Below are positions 45,857 to 55,048 of a stretch of 55,048 bases of DNA, in pieces. Position 1 is the stretch's first letter. Each line of letters begins with the position of its first letter. Made by a program: the position numbers and the translations under genes. The stretch spans positions 1-55,048 of the IMG/VR virus record IMGVR_UViG_3300029448_000054; one strand, given 5' to 3'. This DNA is from a virus. Below the pieces are notes generated by a model, which saw only the letters and a program-made list of their open reading frames with translations, was not told the origin of the DNA and did no database searches.

Positions 45857-48800
45857 TATGCTAATCCCATGATACCTTGGTTACGACGATTTGCTATTGC
45901 ACCACCTAACTCATCGCGAGGAAACAGAGAGGAAAAGTTCGTAATCCCTGCACCCTGACTAGCTCTAGGTGGTGGTTGTATCTGTGGTGCGCTCGCTAAT
46001 TGTGTAGGCGCAGGAGTAGTAGGGGCAATAGGTGGTGCGCTCACTACTTGTGTAGGTGCAGGAGGAGCAGCAACAGCGGCGAACTCATCACCCATCTCAG
46101 GTGGTTGCCCTGTGCGCTCTACTTCCTCTTTTGGTGTTTCTACATCTTTACTAAAACCATCACCTAATTGACCAAGTATATTGGCAAATACATTACCTCT
46201 TCGTTTATTCCAAAATCTTCCTAATCCAGGCTTACCACCATAGAGTTTTTTCAGTTGGGAAACAGAGGGAGGTGTAGCAAAAACACTTGCCATAATATTA
46301 TTGGTAAGGATAGTTCTAAAAGCCTGAAGTTCTAACCTAGCAACTCCTGAAACAGCTGATGCAGCTTGAATTTGACCACCAGCATCTATTTGAAAACCAG
46401 CTAAAAACGATGAATATATCTGATTATCTTGTAAATCTTTTATGTAAGAAGATGCTTTTTTATCATAAGTAGGAACATCACCTTTTATTGTAGCTGATTG
46501 AAATAAGGGTTTAAATTTAGCATAATCTTGTGAAAAATTAGTCAAATCAGTAAAGGCTTGAGCTAAAGGAGCTGGCTGAATAATATTTAAACCCTGTTTA
46601 TCAAAAGTAGAATTAGAGTCTAATATTTGTTTGAATATTGCTGCTCGCATATCGGTAGCTGTTTTACCATTTAATCCACCATTTCTATTTACAAAGTTGA
46701 TTATTTCGGCTTCTGTCATCTCATTAATAGATGTTAAAGCTCTTTCACCAACTGTCATCCTGCGGGACATCGCGGCATTGATGCCATCAGATTGTAACCA
46801 TGATGATTGCCTAGCTATATTTTCTAGAGCTTTACGGTCACCAGCATCAGGAACCATTTTTGCAAATAGATCATTATCCGCTTCCGTTATTTGACGAATA
46901 CGTTGTTGTGTCAATGCTGGATTTTGGTACAGCCAAGTGATAAAACCATCTTGTACATCTGCCACTAATTGACTAGCTGCAAGTTTACCATCAGGTCTAT
47001 TACCCGCCGCAGCTTTTGACATTTTGGTAAAATAATCCCAATCACGTGAGGTAAACTGACCTGTCCAAAACTTTTCTGCTAACTCATTTGGCATTACTTC
47101 TGACTTACGCGAAAACATACTGGCTATATTAGAAGCATTGAGTGTATCAGACTTTAACCTAGCTAGTGTTTTAGCTTCATCATAAAACTTTAAAAAGTCT
47201 GTGCCGCCGCCTGTGGGGTTTTCAAGTATATCATCTATAGCATCAATAATTTGTTTAGCTGATTTAGAATCAGCTTGATCATTCATTAATTTACTTGCTC
47301 TATCCCGTAATGCTTTTAACTGACTAAGCGAATCAAAACTAATTTTTTTACCTTGGTCTTTAACTACAAGTTTTTCAACATTTGGATTAATTACATTTAA
47401 TAAAGCATCTGTAATTTCTTTTAGTTCACCACTTAACTCACCTTGAGCACGAGTGGTAGGTGTTGGAATTAATTTACCTTTTGCATCAATAGCTCTACCA
47501 GATTTATCGGTGCGCCTTGGAACTGTTCTTATTTGTGTTCCTAATTGTATTGATCTAGCAATATCTTTTAGTGGGCTAAGATCAAATACTACACTATCCG
47601 CACCAGCCGTATTAAAGGCTTTTTTGTATGCCTGATCAATAAGCTCATTGTGTGAAACTTGCAGTTTTCCAGCAGATGTGCGTATGTTTTGCTCAATAGC
47701 TTCCAGTGTCATACCTTCGGGTAGTTTGCCACCAAATCTATTAGCAACTACTTGATAAACTTGTTCAGCTAAATCATCTTGTTGTAATTTGGTATAGGTG
47801 CTTAATTCATTTGCGGTAAATGAATCAAAATTACTTGCTGCTTTTGTTTTCAATGCTTCATACAATTTACGCTGTTGATTATTTAATAATCTTCCAGGAA
47901 TACTGGATGTTCCAGCCGTTTGTGTAAATGCTGCTTGAAGTAATTTGTTTTCTGTCGCTAATTGTGCTGCTCCAAACAATGGCAAATTAAGCCGTTCTGC
48001 CGCTTCCTGTGCAGCTAATGCTTGTTCTCCCGCTGCTTTTTTTGCAAGGATAGAACCGCCCTCTTCGCCAGTAAAGGCTTGCCTGAATTTACCTCCAGCA
48101 ACAGGGAGAAACTTAGTTATTAGTCCATCAATCAAACCGATTGTTGCAGCATCTTTTACACTAAGTTTTTCAATCAATTCTTCTTGAGTCATAGAAGTTT
48201 CATCAAGAATAGCTTGATCAATTAAATTACCTACAGTAGCTCCCGCAGCCGTGCCAACTAGAGGACTTAAAAATGTTCCTGCAACACTACCCGCTGTCGT
48301 AAAATTCAAAACATTACCAGTAAAACTAGCTATCTCATTACTTATATCACTTAAACCAGTGGGGTCTACAGCAAATACATCACCACCATCTGTGATACTA
48401 TACACTTCAGCAAACTTATTACCGCCTGTAGGGATCCTTGAGTATTTACCATCAGGATGATGTTTTTTAAAATATGCTTGGCGGTCAGCAAAAGTACCTG
48501 TTGTTCGCCTACGAGCTAATCCATCAGATACATTAAAACTCATTGGTCCAACAGTTTTACTACCCTGCCAATTATCACCAACTGTTTCACCAACAACTTG
48601 ATCAATACGCATAATTTCTGTTTCTAGAAACTCATTGTATTGTTCCATAGTTCTTGCATCACGAGCTTTAGTAATATCTATATCAATAGGTTGGAACTCA
48701 TTAGGGTCAGGCTCACCTAACCCTATAATGCGTAAATCATTTTGTATTTGTGCTTCAAGAGCTGCCGCATCAAGATCTTTATCTGCACCAGTAGCAATAA

Positions 48801-48957
48801 AATCTGCACCAGTAAAAGGTGTAAACCTAGCTCCTCCAGGAGTATAATCAATAGTTGGTGTTGTTTCTGCGGGTGTGGCAGTCACACCAAAATTACTAAT
48901 TGCTTGAGTGGCTGCAGGAGTTACACCGCTAGTTGTTGTGACGCCAAAGTTTTTCAT
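45856..48957 (-). CDS. Internal virion (ejection) protein, 1033 aa
   Basis: A very large, mostly helical protein. Near residues 225-290 (FTGNVLNFTTAGSVAGTFLSPLVGTAAGATVGNLIDQAIL) are Gly/Ala-rich segments able to insert into membranes. The C terminus is Pro-rich (PPAPTQVVSAPPIAPTTPAPTQ) and ends with ANRRNQGIMGLA. Two early copies of FGVTxTxxxTP are seen. It precedes the lysozyme gene and overlaps the 803-aa gene, like the large proteins that leave podovirus heads and form a channel through the cell wall. Confidence 0.72.
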   Translation of the reverse strand: MKNFGVTTTSGVTPAATQAISNFGVTATPAETTPTIDYTPGGARFTPFTGADFIATGADKDLDAAALEAQIQNDLRIIGLGEPDPNEFQPIDIDITKARDARTMEQYNEFLETEIMRIDQVVGETVGDNWQGSKTVGPMSFNVSDGLARRRTTGTFADRQAYFKKHHPDGKYSRIPTGGNKFAEVYSITDGGDVFAVDPTGLSDISNEIASFTGNVLNFTTAGSVAGTFLSPLVGTAAGATVGNLIDQAILDETSMTQEELIEKLSVKDAATIGLIDGLITKFLPVAGGKFRQAFTGEEGGSILAKKAAGEQALAAQEAAERLNLPLFGAAQLATENKLLQAAFTQTAGTSSIPGRLLNNQQRKLYEALKTKAASNFDSFTANELSTYTKLQQDDLAEQVYQVVANRFGGKLPEGMTLEAIEQNIRTSAGKLQVSHNELIDQAYKKAFNTAGADSVVFDLSPLKDIARSIQLGTQIRTVPRRTDKSGRAIDAKGKLIPTPTTRAQGELSGELKEITDALLNVINPNVEKLVVKDQGKKISFDSLSQLKALRDRASKLMNDQADSKSAKQIIDAIDDILENPTGGGTDFLKFYDEAKTLARLKSDTLNASNIASMFSRKSEVMPNELAEKFWTGQFTSRDWDYFTKMSKAAAGNRPDGKLAASQLVADVQDGFITWLYQNPALTQQRIRQITEADNDLFAKMVPDAGDRKALENIARQSSWLQSDGINAAMSRRMTVGERALTSINEMTEAEIINFVNRNGGLNGKTATDMRAAIFKQILDSNSTFDKQGLNIIQPAPLAQAFTDLTNFSQDYAKFKPLFQSATIKGDVPTYDKKASSYIKDLQDNQIYSSFLAGFQIDAGGQIQAASAVSGVARLELQAFRTILTNNIMASVFATPPSVSQLKKLYGGKPGLGRFWNKRRGNVFANILGQLGDGFSKDVETPKEEVERTGQPPEMGDEFAAVAAPPAPTQVVSAPPIAPTTPAPTQLASAPQIQPPPRASQGAGITNFSSLFPRDELGGAIANRRNQGIMGLA

Positions 48958-51368
48958 TAGTTTGACCCAGACAAATTAATCATGCTGTCGTAAAATGTAC
49001 CAGCATCAAGGTTTGCTAATCCAGGATTAGTAGCTTGTAAACTTGGGAAGTTGGCAATGAAAGTATTCCTATCCGGAGCAGCTTTAACAGCATTGTATCC
49101 TGCTACTTGATCAACTGGCACGAACCCACGATCTCCATTAGCATTTACAACAGCTAACGCACCATCAGGTATATTAGTTGCCTCGGTAACTGCGCCAGTT
49201 ATTTCATTACGGAGTTCATCTGTAATAACAGGATTATCTACTCTAATATTTCTCAAACCCTCATTAAATTTAGCATGAAGTTCTCTTGCACCTAGATTTT
49301 TATTAGCATCATCTAAATTAAACTGGGTAGCATATTCTGATTCAGCTTGAGCACGATTGTTAGCTGTAGCAAATACTTTATTAAGAACATTAAGACCTTT
49401 TTGTGAGACTAAAAGACTCGGACCAGCAGCTTTAATCAAATCAACTTCTGATTGATTCAAGTTTCCAGGAAAACTTTCTGCCATCATAACAGCAAACTGT
49501 GCGCTAACAGAACGTAATAGCTCACCAGAAGGCACATCATTACCTGTAGCACCGAAGAAATTATTAAAGCGGTCTTCACCGAGCATTGATTTCATCATAT
49601 CTCGGCCGCCCACTGCATCTACCATTTTAGTTATATTCAATCGTGTTTCTGCAAATGCTCCTGTTGTAAAGTTTTGTGAAGCTACTTGTGCCATATCTGC
49701 CATGTTTGAAAGTTTAGCAGCATTATCTGCGCCTTTATTTATATCGGTAATTTGTTTACCAAGCAAACCAGCAAACTCTTTATCCAATGCCTCATTAGGA
49801 TTAAACTGTGAAGTAACAGTAGTTTTACCTTTAATAAAAGCATCGATAGATTTAGTTACAAACAAATCTCTAGCTGCTGCTTTTTCAGCATCTGTACCCG
49901 ATGTTTTATCAAAAATCATTTGAGCTTGAGTATTCATAAGGTTAGTAAACTCAGGGTCTTTAGTTGTAAGTTTATCAGATAAGAACATCATTTCATTCTT
50001 AGCTTTTGCTACATCTGCATCAGTAGAAGCATCATTATTAGCAATAGCAGAAGCGGTATTAAATCTATCCATAAGTGCTATAAACTCAGGTGGTTGTACT
50101 CCTGTACCTTCAGCCCCTTCGATTTTAGTAGCTGAGTTTGTACTAGGGTCAAAAGCAAAATATCCTGTAGTAGCATTACCAAATATTTGATTTGCCTTAC
50201 CTGATCCTGCTTTTGCAGTCTGCACAGCATCTTTATCATCTAAATAAAAATATCCAAACTCAGAATCACCAAATATTTTAGGAGACTCACCCTGTCCAGT
50301 TACAACTGAAACATATTGATTATTATCATCTAAGTAACCATACCCTGAAGTTTTATTACCAAATATATCTTTTTTACGACCCAACCCCTCCCTCAAGGTA
50401 ATAGGTGTACTGGGATTAGCTGGATCAACAGCATAATAACCAATCGTTGCATCACCAAAAGTTTTGAGATCAGGAATCTTAAGTAAATCAGGTGCTACCT
50501 TTAATAGTAAATCAGACTCAGCTTTAGCTTTAGCTGTCTTACTTGCTGCGGTAGCTTCTGCTGCTTTTAATTTCACAGCTTGTTCAGTTTTGCTTTTAGC
50601 TTGAGCCATTTGCAAAATAGGATCACTTACAGCTTTAATTGTTTCAGGTGCTAAAACTGAAGTCAACAGCCCACCTTCTGGAGCATTAGCTACAGCAGCG
50701 GCTAAATTTAATCCGGCTATATAAGGGTTTAACTCATACCCTGTTTTATCACTACCCAATACATCTTTATAGTATTTAAGATTTTGGTCATATGTAGTAG
50801 CTTGGGGGACCAGACCCTGTAATGTTTTTAGAGTAGCTAAATTCATACCCGATGGAAATTTTGTTTCCCCTGTAGGTGGTGACCCATCTGCTCGCATTAC
50901 AGGTTGCTGACCACCCTGCATTGCATTAGCAGCACCTTGCATTGCACCCTGACTACCTAACTCACCAAGCATAGACATAATACCATCATCAGCAATAGCC
51001 CCACCCTCTTCCTGAGAGCCTTGTTCAGCGGAGTCTAGTAAAGTAAGGGAGGGCTGTATAAGAGTAAGTGCAGATTCGGGTGTTTTACCAGCATCTTCTT
51101 TACCAATATAACCAGCTAACTCATTACGTCGTTGGTCAATACTTTGATCATCACCACGGATAGCATTCATAATACCTACATAATCTTCAGCATTATCAAT
51201 ATCATCATTCATACTTTGGAGACCACCAGCTATCTCAGCTAGAGTACCCTCCATTTCAGCTTCTTGCTCAGGTGTAGTTTCTAACCCAGAAGTAATACCT
51301 GTCCCAGCAGCTTGTGGGACTTGGGTGGCTTGTCCACTAAACATTGCTCTCTGTAATACTGGATCCAT
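48957..51368 (-). CDS. Internal virion protein with FGxxxxGY repeats, 803 aa
   Basis: An Ala/Asn/Thr-rich protein. Near the middle (coding 50130-50470) are four tandem units of about 30-35 residues with the core F-G-x-x-x-x-G-Y-x-x-x-D (TFGDATIGYYAVD, IFGNKTSGYGYLDD, IFGDSEFGYFYLDD, IFGNATTGYFAFD). These look like beta-propeller or beta-repeat blades. Helical stretches flank them. Overlaps of one base with neighbours tie it to the ejection protein operon. A role as internal virion or tail protein is inferred. Confidence 0.68.
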   Translation of the reverse strand: MDPVLQRAMFSGQATQVPQAAGTGITSGLETTPEQEAEMEGTLAEIAGGLQSMNDDIDNAEDYVGIMNAIRGDDQSIDQRRNELAGYIGKEDAGKTPESALTLIQPSLTLLDSAEQGSQEEGGAIADDGIMSMLGELGSQGAMQGAANAMQGGQQPVMRADGSPPTGETKFPSGMNLATLKTLQGLVPQATTYDQNLKYYKDVLGSDKTGYELNPYIAGLNLAAAVANAPEGGLLTSVLAPETIKAVSDPILQMAQAKSKTEQAVKLKAAEATAASKTAKAKAESDLLLKVAPDLLKIPDLKTFGDATIGYYAVDPANPSTPITLREGLGRKKDIFGNKTSGYGYLDDNNQYVSVVTGQGESPKIFGDSEFGYFYLDDKDAVQTAKAGSGKANQIFGNATTGYFAFDPSTNSATKIEGAEGTGVQPPEFIALMDRFNTASAIANNDASTDADVAKAKNEMMFLSDKLTTKDPEFTNLMNTQAQMIFDKTSGTDAEKAAARDLFVTKSIDAFIKGKTTVTSQFNPNEALDKEFAGLLGKQITDINKGADNAAKLSNMADMAQVASQNFTTGAFAETRLNITKMVDAVGGRDMMKSMLGEDRFNNFFGATGNDVPSGELLRSVSAQFAVMMAESFPGNLNQSEVDLIKAAGPSLLVSQKGLNVLNKVFATANNRAQAESEYATQFNLDDANKNLGARELHAKFNEGLRNIRVDNPVITDELRNEITGAVTEATNIPDGALAVVNANGDRGFVPVDQVAGYNAVKAAPDRNTFIANFPSLQATNPGLANLDAGTFYDSMINLSGSN

Positions 51369-52228
51369 TAACTAAACGCTTTCCCTGCTGCACCATACAA
51401 GCTCAACCCACCAATCCCCGCACCAATCAATTGATTTAGTATACTTGGGTTTGGTGCTGCTGATTGTGTAATTGTAGATTGAGTACTAGGCGCACCCCGC
51501 AATACATCACCATAGAAACCGAGCCGTTGATAAGGCTCAAAAATCTTAGCCATTTGGGTTTGACGAGTGGCTTCATCCCCCGCTTGTAGTATACCTCTTT
51601 GTTGTTCACCAAGTGAAAATAAGTTTGATTGATCAGCTATACCTAATTTAGTAGCTAATTCACCTATTCCTGCTTGTTGTAAACCGAGTTGGCCTAATGC
51701 TTGGCCTCCCGCTAAATTCCTACCCAGTTCATTTTGGGCGGCAGCTTGTGCTTGTAAAAAATTATCAGCTTGAGATTTTGCTAATGCCGCAGCTTCATTA
51801 CGACCTATCTCAGCTTGTTGAACAGCCGCACGACTACCGCCAAATGCTCCTGCTTGTGCTGCTTGCTGACCCATTTGTGACCGTTGCATATCAAAAGCAC
51901 GAGTAATTTCGCTTTGTATCGCTTGCTGGTATGGGTTCATATAAGAAGCCATTTGGTTTGCTGTAGGCGCACCCATTGAACCTTGTAAAGCAGCAAGACC
52001 TAGATCTTGTGTAGCTCCGGCATCAGTTAAATAAGATTGATAACCACCTAAACCAGTAGAAGCAGCATTTAATGCATCTGTTTGTGCTTGCGTCATACCT
52101 TGTGAGGTAATAGCTGGTTGCCCTCCAGTCGGAGGCGCACTCGTCAGAGCTTTAGCTTGCTCCATAAGGCCAAGTTTGTAAGCCTCAATTTCGGGGGCTT
52201 CTCTGGTAATTACCGTTTCGGTAGCCAT
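51368..52228 (-). CDS. Internal virion/ejection protein, 286 aa
   Basis: An Ala/Gln/Gly-rich protein starting MATETVITREAPEIEAYKLG. The middle, QAIQSEITRAFDMQRSQMGQQAAQAGAFGGSRAAVQQAEIGRNEA, is typical of P22 gp7/T7 gp14-like ejection proteins of marine podovirus-like phages. The C terminus (NPSILNQLIGAGIGGLSLYGAAGKAF) is a membrane-prone helix. It is likely carried in the head and injected with the DNA to build the entry channel. Confidence 0.75.
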   Translation of the reverse strand: MATETVITREAPEIEAYKLGLMEQAKALTSAPPTGGQPAITSQGMTQAQTDALNAASTGLGGYQSYLTDAGATQDLGLAALQGSMGAPTANQMASYMNPYQQAIQSEITRAFDMQRSQMGQQAAQAGAFGGSRAAVQQAEIGRNEAAALAKSQADNFLQAQAAAQNELGRNLAGGQALGQLGLQQAGIGELATKLGIADQSNLFSLGEQQRGILQAGDEATRQTQMAKIFEPYQRLGFYGDVLRGAPSTQSTITQSAAPNPSILNQLIGAGIGGLSLYGAAGKAFS

Positions 52229-52230
52229 TC

Positions 52231-53754
52231 TTAACCTCTTCTTTCCAAGGAACGCATCATATCATACATTCTTTGTGCGCCAGCCCTACGGTCACCACCA
52301 CCCGCCCCACGGACAGCTTTTGCATTCATAACAAATTCACCATCACTTAGCATAGCTGGTATAGAATCACTGGTTGGTGTTCCAGGACCATTGATTGCGC
52401 CACCCCCTGCGGCATACATTGCTGGAGGAGTATAAAACGTGGGCTCTTGGTAGTAAGGGTTATCACCATAGAAGCGATCATCAAAGAACCTATCAGGGTA
52501 CTGAGCTTTATACTCATCTAAAGTTAACCCTGTAGAATCATCTACACCATCATCATCATCATCTGTATAAGTGAGAGCAAGAGCCGCTGTTCCTGCTGCT
52601 CCTGCCGCATATAAACTAGGCGCAGCTTTTGTTAAGAAACTAGGAGCTCCTGCTGTAGCTGCTTCTGCTATTTTAGCACTAGCTTGGTCTGTAATTGCTT
52701 TTTTAGCTGCTAAATCAAGTGTTGAATCACCTAATGTACTAAGAGCTTGTGCAGCCTCACCTCTTGCTATTTGTTGTTGTATTGCCGGATCTATACTTGC
52801 ACGATTTGGGCTAAATATTGATTCTAACGTACCTTCACCACTTACTGCTCCTGTTTTCGGATCGACAGTAGCTTTAGCAGGATCATATAAATATTTTTCC
52901 ATAAATGATTTTTCAGAAGGAACAATAGGTTTATCAATTCCAGCACCAGCACCAGCACCAGCAGTAGCATCTACTTTAACTGCTTTAACAGGGTTTGAAC
53001 CTTCTGTCATAAACGCATTTTTATCAGCAGCATCAGCTGCACTAACTTGAGCTACTTGACCTGCACCACTACCACTCATACCAAAACCGTAAGGATTATC
53101 ATAACTCAAACCACCTATACCACCTGTAGAGCCAAACAATCTATCTGTTTGTAGTGCTCCAGCTTGTAATGGGTTCCCTGCGGCAAACTTTACATTTTTC
53201 ATAAATGAACCAGAACCACTAGCTGGACCACTAAATCCAGCCGTTACACCACCTATCGCACCTGATATAAGGGCTGATTTAGCAGCATCTTTTAAACTAC
53301 CACCTTGTAATAATGTTGTGATACCAGATCCAAGCGCACTACCATATATCGGACCAAGAGCAAAAGATAAAGCTATTGGTAATACTACTGGAGCTATTTT
53401 CTTTACGATTTTTTTGACACCCCGACTTATTTTCCTAAATATCTTTTTAAGGAAAAACTCAGGTTGACCAGTAACTGGATTAATACTATTTAATTCACTA
53501 CCTACAATATAACGCTCAGGCTCAATACCCATATCTTCCATTTGGGTAAACAACATTTGTTTTAACCGAGGGTTTTCATCCAATACTTCCATTGGAACCA
53601 TTGTTTCACCTTCAGCGGCATGAACAATGTATGTATCACCATTACGACCAAAATCTGCTAACATTTCTGCCGCAGACCTCATTGTTTCTAAACCACCTGT
53701 CGGAATGAAAGGTTGTTCTTGTACCTCGTATGGGAGTGTCGCTATACCTTGCAT
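52231..53754 (-). CDS. Ejection protein with C-terminal SDSIPAMLSDGEFVM motif
   Basis: Start at ATG 53754 (MQGIATLPYEVQEQPFIPTG) after AAGGAAA; 507 aa. N-terminal motif DFGRNGDTYIVHAAEGETMVPMEVL is followed by basic helices (KKIFRKISRGVKKIVKKIAP) and hydrophobic glycine-rich stretches (VVLPIALSFALGPIYGSALGSG). The end, GPGTPTSDSIPAMLSDGEFVMNAKAVRGAG, is a module of tape-measure or ejection proteins in many marine phages. It is likely a head-carried protein that inserts into the host membrane. The frame is open 12 codons further up. Confidence 0.75.
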   Translation of the reverse strand: MQGIATLPYEVQEQPFIPTGGLETMRSAAEMLADFGRNGDTYIVHAAEGETMVPMEVLDENPRLKQMLFTQMEDMGIEPERYIVGSELNSINPVTGQPEFFLKKIFRKISRGVKKIVKKIAPVVLPIALSFALGPIYGSALGSGITTLLQGGSLKDAAKSALISGAIGGVTAGFSGPASGSGSFMKNVKFAAGNPLQAGALQTDRLFGSTGGIGGLSYDNPYGFGMSGSGAGQVAQVSAADAADKNAFMTEGSNPVKAVKVDATAGAGAGAGIDKPIVPSEKSFMEKYLYDPAKATVDPKTGAVSGEGTLESIFSPNRASIDPAIQQQIARGEAAQALSTLGDSTLDLAAKKAITDQASAKIAEAATAGAPSFLTKAAPSLYAAGAAGTAALALTYTDDDDDGVDDSTGLTLDEYKAQYPDRFFDDRFYGDNPYYQEPTFYTPPAMYAAGGGAINGPGTPTSDSIPAMLSDGEFVMNAKAVRGAGGGDRRAGAQRMYDMMRSLERRG

Positions 53755-53832
53755 CTTACTTTCCTTATAAAATGAGATGCAGGGTAGCAATGCCTGATAT
53801 TTGCTAATTGCATCATAACCATATTTTCTTCC

Positions 53833-54120
53833 CTATGCAACCGAGATAGTAACTGTTCCTATAGCGGTTGTTCCCTGCACACTACCAGAGTAAATTTCTT
53901 CTGATTCTATTATTTTTATAAACCCACCATCAGCTATATAAAAATCACCCTTTTCTAAAACATTAGCAGAACCACTACTAGGAATTCCTTGGAAGTTTAT
54001 ATCAGCAGACCTAACTTCATCTATTAATTGTTCTAATGTTCGTGCAAGTTGATGGATATAAACTTGATCATATTCACTAGGCGCAATAGGCAGTATCGGC
54101 CTGATTACTTTTTTACTCAT
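53833..54120 (-). CDS. 95-aa tail-region protein
   Basis: MSKKVIRPILPIAPSEYDQV then YIHQLARTLEQLIDEVRSADINFQGIPSSGSANVLEKGDFYIADGGFIKIIE. The first half is helical (YDQVYIHQLARTLEQLIDEV), the second beta-rich; this mix is known from small genes next to the stabilisation protein in marine podoviruses. ATGA overlap with the gene upstream. It probably forms a tail part, such as a small fibre connector. Confidence 0.65.
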   Translation of the reverse strand: MSKKVIRPILPIAPSEYDQVYIHQLARTLEQLIDEVRSADINFQGIPSSGSANVLEKGDFYIADGGFIKIIESEEIYSGSVQGTTAIGTVTISVA

Positions 54121-55048
54121 CTTCTGCCATCCGCACGGCTATCTAACCTTGGTGCGCCTAACCTCCATTTTACGCCAACTGCATCTTTTTCTACCCGAAT
54201 AGCCATTTGTCTACCCCGAGCGCGTAAATCAATTTTATCTGTATATTGTTCTACAGGAGAAGTAGCTGTGCGTACTGCAGAACCAGAAGCTGATTCTGTA
54301 AAACTGTCCCCTGAAAAATCTCTACTTTTTATAGTAAATTTAGCGGCAGGATTACTTGTACTAGAACCATCAAAAGTTAGATCTGGTATAATACGGTTTA
54401 CCAACATAAATTGTTGACCATCACCTATATCAAAATCAGATGATTCTACAAAAGCATTTATCGCAACTGCACTACCTGTACTGAAATCATCTTCACCATC
54501 TTCATGGTTATACAAATATGTATCTACACCTGTAGCTTGTGGGAAACTACGCAACCCAGAAGCACGGTCATTCCAAGCAGTGCGTACTAATGTCCCATAA
54601 TACCAGACTTGTTGCCCATAATTGTAGATTACATAACGGTCAATTTCTGATGAACTAGAAGAACAATAGAACCACCATACTTCAGTTTGACTAGCAATAG
54701 AACCGACATGAAATTTAAATGATTGCTGGTTATTCATATCACTAAATACATAATCGCGCACTGTACATGGGATAGCTTGAATACGGCCATCATATATATA
54801 GAAGTTTTCTTGACCCATCCAAAATACAATATCATTTACAGCAATAGCCGTATTTGGACCAGCTATACGAGTATTATCACCAATAAGTGAAACACCAAAA
54901 GTAAAAGGCGCACCAATAAACTGCATTGAGTAAAGTGATTGGTCTGTCCAAACAAGTATCTGACGGCTTGTCTGTATAGCTGTGATAATTTCACTACCTT
55001 TAGAAAGCCGTAAATCACCTGCTGTATTTGTAGCAGTAGGTGTCCAAT
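54117..55048 (-). CDS. Stabilisation/tail hub-type protein, partial (5' end outside window)
   Basis: The frame continues without a stop to the window edge (at least 310 residues; the first Met in the window is codon 41, MQFIGAP). Visible parts include TDQSLYSMQFIGAPFTFGVSLIG, VFWMGQENFYIYDGRIQAIPCTVRDYVFSDMN, VWYYGTLVRTAWNDRAS and a beta-rich end LGAPRLDSRADGRR. The pattern of short beta repeats with the WMGxxxFYIYDGR motif is that of P22 gp10-like packaged-DNA stabilisation proteins, which close the portal and attach tail parts. Same operon as the ejection proteins. Confidence 0.72.
   Translation of the reverse strand, partial: WTPTATNTAGDLRLSKGSEIITAIQTSRQILVWTDQSLYSMQFIGAPFTFGVSLIGDNTRIAGPNTAIAVNDIVFWMGQENFYIYDGRIQAIPCTVRDYVFSDMNNQQSFKFHVGSIASQTEVWWFYCSSSSSEIDRYVIYNYGQQVWYYGTLVRTAWNDRASGLRSFPQATGVDTYLYNHEDGEDDFSTGSAVAINAFVESSDFDIGDGQQFMLVNRIIPDLTFDGSSTSNPAAKFTIKSRDFSGDSFTESASGSAVRTATSPVEQYTDKIDLRARGRQMAIRVEKDAVGVKWRLGAPRLDSRADGRR

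Noticed and set aside
1-55048. The window as one complete circular genome
   Set aside because: Joining base 55048 to base 1 does not keep either of the cut genes in frame: the gene cut at 1 would end soon after the join and the gene cut at 55048 meets a stop just upstream.

Overview
The window is part of the genome of a tailed double-stranded DNA phage, most likely a podovirus-like marine phage of the kind recovered from seawater metagenomes. The evidence is a head module with a large (800 aa) portal and a Mu gpT-like capsid protein, P22-like adaptor and stabilisation-type proteins, three very large Ala/Gln-rich internal virion (ejection) proteins, no long tape measure or sheath, and many very small, tightly overlapping genes typical of marine phages. 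I see no tRNA, rRNA, integrase, CRISPR, insertion sequence or phage RNA polymerase. The host cannot be deduced. Both ends of the window cut through genes, and the ends do not join in frame, so it is not a complete circle as given.

Layout: every gene except one reads on the minus strand, so transcription runs from high to low coordinates. From 55048 to 45856: a stabilisation-like tail protein (partial), a small protein and four ejection-type proteins. From 45856 to 44926: a T4-type lysozyme and a C-terminally anchored membrane protein. At 43493-44929 lies the only plus-strand gene, an SNF2 helicase with its own extended -10 promoter and three 7-bp iterons upstream. From 43232 to 29266: replication and DNA metabolism, including an SSB-like protein ending in the SSB acidic tip, an archaeo-eukaryotic-type primase, a UvrD-like helicase, a DUF932 protein, family A DNA polymerase and an HD phosphohydrolase. 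From about 29183 to 23651: small accessory genes, including RHH/HTH regulators. From 23326 to 18730: the packaging module (TerS, VRR-NUC-like nuclease, TerL). From 18634 to 4009: portal, lysis candidates (3TM holin, EF-hand membrane protein), GroES-like chaperonin, scaffold, major capsid protein, small basic head proteins and connector proteins. From 3996 to 1: tail-fibre-type proteins, three of them tandem paralogues.

Two things stand out. (1) Genes at 32178-36267 form a compact cassette that looks like a thymidine hypermodification system: an HMUDK-helical/aGPT-Pplase-type DNA base hypermodification protein, an NrdR-like zinc ribbon, a TAGT-like GT-A glycosyltransferase, a radical SAM/SPASM enzyme and a divergent thymidylate synthase/dNMP hydroxymethylase, followed by an Nmad1-like protein. 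(2) Between the terminase subunits, positions 20373-21068 (696 bp) contain not one GA or TC dinucleotide on either strand. The island covers a whole gene, its 5' leader and its 3' hairpin. The encoded 181-aa protein therefore has no Asp or Glu, uses only AGY serine codons, and the constraint also holds across codon junctions and in the non-coding flanks. The constraint is therefore on nucleic acid, not protein. A plausible but unproven link is that the phage DNA modification acts in a GA/TC context and this island next to terL is a modification-free segment.

The rest reads as one coordinated lytic programme: takeover and nucleotide genes feed the polymerase, primase and helicase set, the modification cassette alters the DNA, and the packaging, head, tail and lysis genes complete the virion.
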